A stretch of DNA of 64,000 bases from Okapia johnstoni (Eukaryota; Chordata; Mammalia; Artiodactyla; Giraffidae). Position numbers and translations under genes: made by a program. The stretch is from positions 1,599,501 through 1,663,500 of the forward strand of contig JAGTYA010000026.1 of assembly GCA_024291935.2 (NCBI GenBank), written 5' to 3'. Below, piece by piece: positions 58,077 through 64,000 of the stretch; position 1 is the first letter of the stretch; each line of letters starts with the position of its first letter. The notes beneath the pieces were generated by a model that was not told where the DNA came from, ran no database searches, and saw only the letters and a program-made list of their open reading frames with translations.

Positions 58077-58659
58077 TCAGTAGCCCCCTAACCAGCTGGA
58101 GAAGTCGAGCAGCTCGCGCTCTGCTGGGCTCAGCGCGCCCTCACAGCCGCTGTCGTCCGACGAGTAGGCGGAACGCGGGGACCCAGGCTCCGAGCTGTGC
58201 CCACGACCCGGGGACGACGAGGCGCAGGAGGGCGAGGCGGCGGTGGCGGGGGTCCCCGACGGCGCGCGGGGCAGGGGGTGGCGCGCGGCCGGGGCCAGCA
58301 GCCCCTCGGCCAGCGCGGCCCGCACAGCATCGTGCTCCGCCAGCAGGCGCTGCAAGGCGCGAATGTACTCCACCGCCGAGCGCAGCGTCTCCACCTTGCT
58401 CAACTTCTTGCTGGCACCGCCGTGCGGCACGTGCTGCCGCAGCGCCTGGAACCCCAAGTTCACCAGCTTCACGCGGTTGCGCTCGCGCTCATTGCGCCGC
58501 GCCACGGCCCGCCGCTCCACTGCCGGGGTCCACCGCGCCCGGCCGCCGCCGGCGGCTGCAGCGCAACAGCTCTGGGGACTCCGGTCGCCGCCGAGCGGCG
58601 CAGCAGCCCGGGACACCAGGCGCCGGGGGCGCGGGCCGGGGCAGCGCGCGGCTGTCCAT
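58077..58659 (-). CDS. ASCL2: ASCL2, achaete-scute family bHLH factor, with a one-base frame break
   Basis: Nuclear bHLH transcription factor that dimerises with E proteins and binds CAGCTG-type E-boxes; known roles in placental trophoblast, Lgr5+ intestinal stem cells and follicular helper T cells. Start ATG at 58659-58657 (G at -3 and +4) gives [14 protein letters not shown], then [20 protein letters not shown]. The basic region and helix 1 ([20 protein letters not shown]), loop ([13 protein letters not shown]) and helix 2 ([18 protein letters not shown]) follow, then a Ser/Pro-rich tail ([20 protein letters not shown]) and the conserved end [11 protein letters not shown], stop at 58079-58077. 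The first 50 codons and the last 143 lie in different frames: one extra C in 58508-58510 separates them. Without it the total is exactly 193 codons, the human length. As written, the ATG frame stops at 58491-58489, before the DNA-binding domain. Very sure of identity; unsure whether the break is real. Confidence 0.97.
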
Positions 58660-58930
58660 CGCGTCTGCATCCACTCGCCCCGCGCCTTCCCCGAGTCTCG
58701 GCGCGCCGCAAGAAGGTGGAGGGCGAGGAACCGAGGGCGGAGGAACGCCGGTCAAGTCTCAACGACGATCTGGCACTGTGCTGCCAAGACTCCCCGGGGT
58801 ACGCGGCCCAGGTCGTCCGGGGTCCGGGGACAGCGAGGCGCAGGAAGCCGAGAGAGGGCGGGCAGTGCGCGCCGAGGAGCGTGGGGGGCTCGTGACTCGC
58901 GCGTGCTGTCAGACGCTCGCCAGGTCTTCC
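58660..58930 (-). other. ASCL2: ASCL2 5' untranslated region (inferred)
   Basis: Between the estimated start site (about 30 bases from the TATA-like element) and the ATG. It contains an out-of-frame ATG at 58670-58668. The transcription start is not known from sequence, so the upper boundary is approximate. Confidence 0.4.
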
Positions 58931-58952
58931 CTGAGCGGCGCAGGCGGCGCGT

Positions 58953-58966
58953 TTTTAAATATATAG
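58953..58966 (-). promoter_or_regulatory. ASCL2: ASCL2 TATA-like element
   Basis: On minus, CTATATATTTAAAAAC, in otherwise very GC-rich DNA about 300 bases upstream of the ATG. A start site near 58930 would follow. It is the only such AT-rich element in the promoter region. Confidence 0.6.
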
Positions 58967-59391
58967 ATAACCCTCCTCCGCGCCGCCGCCTCCTTTCTCA
59001 CGCCCTCCTTCCCTTGCCTCCGCCTCGAGCCACGCTTCGCCCAACCCCTGGCGCACAGTCTGCAAAGACCGAGGAGCCGTGAGCCTCGGAAGACCGCACC
59101 CAGTCCCCCAGGCACAGCCCGCAGGCCCCCAGTGGGTCCCTGTTCCCAGCAGGTGCCCAGTGCGCCCCCAAGATGCAGTCCGCGGGTCCCGAGTGCGCAC
59201 CGCCCCCCGCCCCAGCTGCTGTTCACAGGTCCTGGGTACGACCCCCGCCGCGTCCGCCTTTGGGGGTAGGGTGTGTCTACCGCCACGGCGCAGCCATTCC
59301 GGAGGCGCGTGAGACCCCCGGGGGCAGCACGCGCCGGGCAGGCGGCACCCACGCTCCGCCCCTTGAGGCCCGGGGTGGGGGGGGGCCTCAG

Positions 59392-59419
59392 CCAATGGCG
59401 GGCCGCCCGTCCGGCCAAT
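59392..59419. promoter_or_regulatory. paired CCAAT boxes upstream of ASCL2
   Basis: CCAAT at 59392-59396 and 59415-59419, 23 bases apart on plus (ATTGG on the ASCL2 strand), both in GC-rich promoter-like DNA. This spacing, about two helical turns, is common for NF-Y sites. They lie about 450 bases upstream of the TATA-like element, so they may mark a distal ASCL2 promoter part or a divergent start. Confidence 0.5.
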
Positions 59420-59660
59420 CGCGGCGGGCGCGGCCCCACGCCCGCCCTGGGAGGAAGCGTGTACGCCAGACGCGTGGCTCCCGAGCGTCTCGACCAAAGC
59501 TTGGCGCCCGCGCGGCCGCGCTCGGCCGCTCCCCGCGACCCGGGTGGGCGCGCACTCCCACGCGCACCTGCTCCTGGCCGGGCGCCTACCTGTTACTCGG
59601 CGGGGCCTGCGAGGGGGCCGCTCCGTCCTCCCGCCAAGGCGGGACGTAAGAAGTGATGGA

Positions 59661-61831
59661 GACTCGGCGCACTGGGGTTGGGGGGGAGGTCTGGCTCCTG
59701 GGGTGCGTTCCCCCAGTTCCCTGCCACGTACACAGTCCGCCCCCGGCCTTGCGCATCTTTGAGGCGAAGGGCCTGGAGATTTGCTCAGACCGCTGCGGAC
59801 CCGGGGGGCAGTCGGCCTGCCTTTCCCCTCTGCCCGTCTCCCCGCGCCCCGCTCTCGAAGCTTCCTCTGCTTTCCATATTCCCCTCAAATCGTCCTCCCT
59901 TCTTGGACCGGTTCCCTCGGGCCGCTCACCCGTGGATGTCTACCCGCCTTCATGACCCTTTTCCCTCAGTGCCAGCACCGGCCACCTGCCCCCGCGCTGG
60001 GATTGGCCGGTGGGGAAGTCGGGGGGCAGCCGCCTTTCCCCCTGACCGGCGGGGGTACCTTTCCGGGTCTAAGGGGGGATGTGCGCCATTAATGGGAGAG
60101 TTTTGTCCTGCCCTGCAGCCTGGGAAGGCCAGTCAAGTGGCTGTGCCCTCGGGAGGCTATACCCAGCAGGTTTTTCCCGAAAAGTGACCAGACCCTTCGG
60201 GCCAGGACCTCTGGGAATGGAGGGCGGGGGTAAGGGGCGGGCCGGCACAGACTGACTGTGCTGACATGGGGAAGGGGTGGGGGGCTGGGGCGCCTCCCAA
60301 GGACCCCGCAGGGCACCGCGGCGAGGGTTTACTGCTTGCCTGGGGGTGCCCTCTGGCTCCTCTTCCCATGAAGGATTCTCCTGGCAAGTCTGCTTGGCTT
60401 GCCTGCTGTAGGAAGTGACCTGGAGTCTAACACTTGCCAGGAGGCGGGTGGGGGGGGGGGGCCCGTTTCTCAGGAAGAAGCTGACTCAGAAAGGACACAG
60501 AATGTGTCCACAGTCACACCTCTGGCCGGTGGAGCGATCCAGGTAGGAATCGGGTCCCTTCGGAGCAGAAGGCCTGGCTCGCCTCTGCACCCCCTCTCTG
60601 GTAAGAGCCGCCCCCTGCTTCCTGAGGGTTATTTGGCAAACCCCCAGCCAGATAGGAATCTGCCTGCCCGTGCCAAGGGTGCCAGGGAAAATTCCCGAGT
60701 CCTGCAAACAGGGCCCCGCCTGGACGTCCGCAGGGCCTCCAGGCCCAGGACAGTCTTGGGGGCTGCCTCTGCCTCTGCCTGGCCTCCTGGGCTCCCGCTT
60801 TGCCCCCTCCTGCCTGTCCACTGCCTGGAAGCAGAAAGGACATTACCCCGGCGAGTCGGATCATGCCCGGGCCCTGGGGATTAAGCCTGGGCTCCCCTCT
60901 GCACTGGCCTCTCGCTCAGCTCTGAGGCCGCGTCACCGGAACCCTGCCTGGATTCCTCTGCGCACAGCGTGCCCCTCATCCTGGGTGTCCATCTGAGGGC
61001 TCCACGTGGGAAGACATGTGCCCTTCTCTCTGTGTCCACAGGGCACCACCCGTGCCCAGGCCATGCATGACCCTGCTTTGCTAAGGGGACCTCACATCCA
61101 GCACCGAGGATCAGGAGGAGGTGGCTCTGGAGCCGGCCACTGCGGGAGTGGGAGGTGGCCAAGGCCCAGGGGAGCCTGCAGTCCAGGCCCAGCTCTGCCG
61201 TTGACCCTGAGAAGTCCAAGCAGCCCAGCGTCCTTCTGCTCAAGGGGGACATGCCAACCCCTGCTCCGGGGTGACCAAGGTTGAGCGCTTGCCCACTCTG
61301 AAATCACCTCGGACTCCATGGGACTGGGGAGCAGATGCTGAAAGCATGGGGCACCCTGGGGACACGTGAGGTCCAGAGAGGCTCTGGGTCCCCCTTCTTG
61401 GAGTGATAGAGCTATCTGGACCCTCTGGGGCCTCCCCCGTGGTGGAACTGGACCATGCAGAGGCCAGGTGAGCTCCATGCCCAGGTGAGGGTGAGTGGGG
61501 CTGACTGCCAGCTGGTTTGGCCTGGGTTCCTCACTCCTCCTGTAGCCCAGGGCTGCTGCCCACGTCCCTGTCCACCCCTCCAGGGCCTTCCTCCCTGGCT
61601 GCCTAAGAGCATTCTCTGGGTCAGGGCACAGGTGGGAGGTGGGTAGCCAATCTGGGCCAAGCCAGCAGTTTCTCCAAGCCCATAGGTTGTGCTGCAGCTC
61701 TCCTGCAAGAGTCCCACCTGTGTGCCCAGGTCACTTGGGAGCCCAGAACCTTCTTGAATCCAGTGGGGTGGGCAGGAGCCATGGGAAATGAAGTACTTCC
61801 AGACGTCAAGCATCATACCCACCAATGACTA
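59661..61831. other. single-copy upstream flank
   Basis: No gene recognised. 59660-60070 is still CpG-rich. 60450-60465 is a G run. Low-level MIR-like sequence may occur near 60480-60560 and 61130-61260, not assignable. Confidence 0.5.
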
Positions 61832-62735
61832 GTCGGGATTCTCCAGAGAAGCAGATGACATGTACCAAGAGATTTATGATGAGGAACCAGGTCATGCGAT
61901 GGGAGAGCCTGGGAAGCCCCGCATCTACTGTCTGCAGGAGGCAGACCCAGAAAGCCTGCATGCTGGTGGGATCCCGTCCAAGTGTGGAGAGCTGAGAACC
62001 CGGGGGACTGGTGGTCTAAGCCCCAGTGCAGGGTTGGGAGATGGCGAGCTGGGCGGTCCCAGCTCCTGCAGACGGACAGAGGAGGAAAGGTGAATTCCTC
62101 CCACCGCATCCATTGTTCTGTTCAAGCATGATGAGGGCTTGTAGTGCTCCTCCACACTGAAGTGGGCGCTGATTCCAGTCTTCACCTTGTAGGGTATAGT
62201 TCGGGCCGAGGCAGAAAAGGAAAGACGACCTCAGTGGAAGTAGGTTACCCTTTTTCATGCAAGGAGGGGCGACAGTCAGCCTAACGACCAGGCTGACTGC
62301 CGAGAGGGATCAGGGAGGCTCCATATTTATAGGGGGTGTGTGGAAGCGATAAGGGAAACGTTAATCAGGCGGGATGTTTTGGGTATTTTTTAGTTGCGAT
62401 GGCATTTGTAGTTGGGCAGGGGGTGATAAGTCTTCTGGGCAGGTGTGGGGGGTGGAAGGTTTCTGGACAGGGGGTGATAAGTCTCAGATAGATGCAACCT
62501 GCCTGGAGCATCAGGGCGGGACCTAAAGTTCTGTTTTGTTTTCTCCGAAGTTAGATGATTCAGCAAGGGCCTGTGAGACTGTTGTTTTCTTTTCTCGGCC
62601 CAAAGACGCCTTCACACCTCATCCAGAAACACCCCCCGACACACTCAGAAATAAAGTCTAATCTGGGCACCTGTGGACTGGGCCGGTTGACACTCAAAAC
62701 TGACCGTCACACGTCCACTCCTTGTCAGCGCGGCA
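61832..62735 (+). repeat. old interspersed repeat interrupted by an LTR
   Basis: GGGATTCTCCAGAGAAGCAG ... AGAGATTTATGATGAGG ... at the left and CTCATCCAGAAACACC ... ACTCAGAAATAAAGTCTAATC ... TTGACACTCAAAACTGACCG at the right follow the order of a common old mammalian repeat. I recognise the pattern but cannot name the family with confidence. The middle is taken by a solo LTR (62189-62614). Confidence 0.65.
62189..62614 (-). mobile_element. solo LTR of an endogenous retrovirus, 426 bp
   Basis: Begins TG and ends CA, and is flanked by identical 5-bp repeats CACCT (62184-62188 and 62615-62619). Removing it and one CACCT restores a continuous older repeat (CTTCACCTCATCC). On minus it has a TATA box CCTATAAATATGG (about 62334-62322) placed as expected for U3, with a pyrimidine-rich CTTATCACCCCCTG motif twice upstream. 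No internal viral genes are present. The 5-bp duplication and layout suggest a class I type, by inference. Confidence 0.8.
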
Positions 62736-63218
62736 CCTGTACCCACCTCCTGAAACCATGGCTGAGCTCCGGACAAAGACAATAGAAAGGTCATCGTTCC
62801 ACCCCACGTGGTACAGCTGTCCTGCCTACAAACAAAAGCGCATGCCCTCCTGCCCCAGAGGAGGAGGGGAAGGCCTGGAGGTGTGTCCCCCTCCCGACAT
62901 CCTCAGACACTGGGGTGTAAGTTCCCAGGTCTAACGCTGTCCCTCGAAGGCAGCGCATCTCATGTGACGTGACGAGAGGAGACGGGAAAGGAGCAGAGAT
63001 ACACACACGCGCGCATCGCCGAGCAGGACCCGGTGGGGCCCCCGGAGCAGAGCCCCCCCCCGCACACCCTGCCGTGTCCCCTGCCCGCCTCGCGCGCAGA
63101 AAACCTTCAAACGGAATCAGAGAAATGAGAAAATGCAGGAGGAAACCAGTTGAGAAAGACGAAAGCATAGTTCAGCCATTCAAGTCAAGGACCCTTCGTT
63201 CCTCCTCCGGGGCTGTAG
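62736..63218. other. unassigned DNA
   Basis: No gene or repeat recognised. Confidence 0.4.
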
Positions 63219-63590
63219 GTGATTTGCTGAGCCACGTCCTCTGAGCTGTTTGGCAGGTACTGAAACCCCCACCAGGCAGAAGTTAACTGCATGCTGCCTA
63301 CAAGCAGGCAGACCCCAGACTTGTTTGAATCAGAGGTTGATATCGACTCCCAGTTACCTCACTGCCAACTAATCAGAAGAACGTCCACAAGCTGATCCCT
63401 CATCTACAACCCCCTTCCCTAACCCTGTGAGTGTTCAGGGAGTTCAGGCCTCTTAAGCACTAGCTGCCTGGACTCCTTGCTTGGCACCTGTGGTAAATGC
63501 TGCAGTTTCCTTCGCCACAACCGCGCGTCAGTAGATTGGCTCTACTGAATGCAGGAGAGCAAACCCAAGTTTGTTTGGTTCCTTGACACA
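63219..63590 (+). mobile_element. LTR-like block, edges uncertain
   Basis: The right half (CCTGGACTCCTTGCTTGGC, TAAATGCTGCAGTTTCCTTC, TCAGTAGATTGGCTCTACTG, AAACCCAAGTTTG) looks like the R-U5 part of a ruminant endogenous retroviral LTR, with a degenerate poly(A) signal (GTAAAT for AATAAA). A start at TGTAGGTGA near 63219 is a guess. No primer-binding site or viral gene follows. Confidence 0.45.
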
Positions 63591-63599
63591 GCAGAAGGG

Positions 63600-63770
63600 C
63601 AGGAGGAGAAGGGGGCAGCAGAGGGTGGCATGGTTGGATGGCATCATCGACTCAATGGACTTGAGTTTGAGCAAGCTCCGGGAGATGGTGAAGGACAGGG
63701 AAGCCTGGCGTGCTGCAGTCCAGGGGGTCACAAAGAGGTGGACACGACTTAGTGACTGAACAGTAACAAT
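63600..63770 (+). mobile_element. 171-bp BovB 3' end with perfect 10-bp target duplication
   Basis: Very short 5'-truncated BovB (GGAGAAGGGGGCAGCAGAGG ... GGACTTGAGTTTGAGCAAGC ... GGACACGACTTAGTGACTG). Flanked by identical AGCAGAAGGG at 63590-63599 and 63771-63780. Confidence 0.93.
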
Positions 63771-63780
63771 AGCAGAAGGG

Positions 63781-64000
63781 GGAAATAAATACCACAACTA
63801 CAGTTCTGGTTTCTGTAACCGGTCGTGAAGCTGTAGCCAATATTTATAACTACCTTCTCCCACCACCTGCTCCGTGTTCCCTGTGCATTCAGGGAGCACC
63901 TCAGCTGGCTGTGGTTCTGTACTTGGTGGTTGACCCAAACCTTCATTCCTAGAGGGTCGGGTCATCAATGCCCCTGCCTGGATTGGGCTGTTGTCATTTT
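63781..64000. other. unassigned DNA to window end
   Basis: Would be continuous with 63590 before the BovB insertion. No gene recognised. Confidence 0.4.

Larger units (their letters stand above)
57300..59660. promoter_or_regulatory. ASCL2: CpG island over ASCL2 and its promoter
   Basis: Very high G+C with abundant CpG through the coding exon, promoter and upstream flank, in contrast with the CpG-poor GC-rich DNA farther left. Boundaries judged by eye. Includes GCCCCGCC-type GC boxes and a CAGCTG E-box at 59213-59218, the type ASCL proteins bind. Confidence 0.75.

Noticed and set aside
58480..58560. ASCL2 as a processed pseudogene
   Set aside because: The TATA-like promoter, CpG island, splice donor after the stop, intron, acceptor and poly(A) signal are all present. 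Only a single extra base breaks it, so this is the native locus.
57902..58966. 354-codon plus-strand ORF antisense to ASCL2
   Set aside because: A GC-rich coding exon often leaves the opposite strand open. Composition is Arg/Ala/Pro/Ser with no motif.
59661..64000. TSPAN32 or another upstream neighbour of ASCL2
   Set aside because: No tetraspanin-like or other coding exon recognised on either strand.

Overview
This is vertebrate nuclear DNA from a ruminant, most likely a bovid (cattle, sheep or goat type). It carries several copies of the BovB (RTE-type) LINE, many Bov-tA/BOV-A2 tRNA-like SINEs, CHR-type artiodactyl SINEs and old mammalian L1 and MER5A copies. I found no bacterial, phage or CRISPR features. 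Almost all open reading frames in the window are chance ORFs in GC-rich DNA or shadows of repeats.

Only one protein-coding gene is recognisable: ASCL2, an achaete-scute family bHLH transcription factor, on the minus strand near 57.0-58.95 kb. It has a TATA-like element, a single coding exon, a splice donor 17 nt after the stop codon, a 634-bp intron and a 3'-UTR exon with a polyadenylation signal. It lies in a CpG island. As written, the coding exon has one extra C in the CCC run at 58508-58510, which puts the start codon and the bHLH domain in different frames. Removing one base gives exactly 193 codons, the family length, so this is either an assembly/consensus error or a real frameshift allele.

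Layout. 1-13.6 kb: GC-rich, mostly single-copy DNA with a GT-rich minisatellite (5.4-5.9 kb), a 26-bp array (7.2-7.5 kb), a CA run and a GGAT-type array (10.2-10.5 kb). 13.6-14.6 kb: a BovB 3' end plus a SINE. 14.6-18.5 kb: single-copy. 18.5-24.6 kb: a long BovB copy, L1 pieces, SINEs and a palindromic mariner remnant. 24.6-29.1 kb: mostly single-copy. 29.1-46.3 kb: a dense nest of two large decayed L1 regions broken up by BovB, SINE and MER5A insertions, with a G-rich minisatellite at 37.0-37.3 kb. 46.5-57 kb: a GT-rich block, then GC-rich single-copy DNA with a few AT-rich islands that resemble conserved noncoding elements. 57-59.7 kb: ASCL2 and its CpG island. 59.7-64 kb: upstream flank with a solo LTR carrying a 5-bp target duplication, a second LTR-like block and a tiny BovB fragment with a perfect 10-bp target duplication.

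In other mammals ASCL2 lies between TH and TSPAN32 in the IGF2/KCNQ1 imprinted cluster and is followed on its 3' side by a long gene-poor interval. The roughly 57 kb of gene-free DNA on the 3' side here fits that interval (inference; neither neighbour is visible). I found no new multi-gene system. The main points for follow-up are the ASCL2 frame break, the candidate regulatory islands and the layered transposon history.
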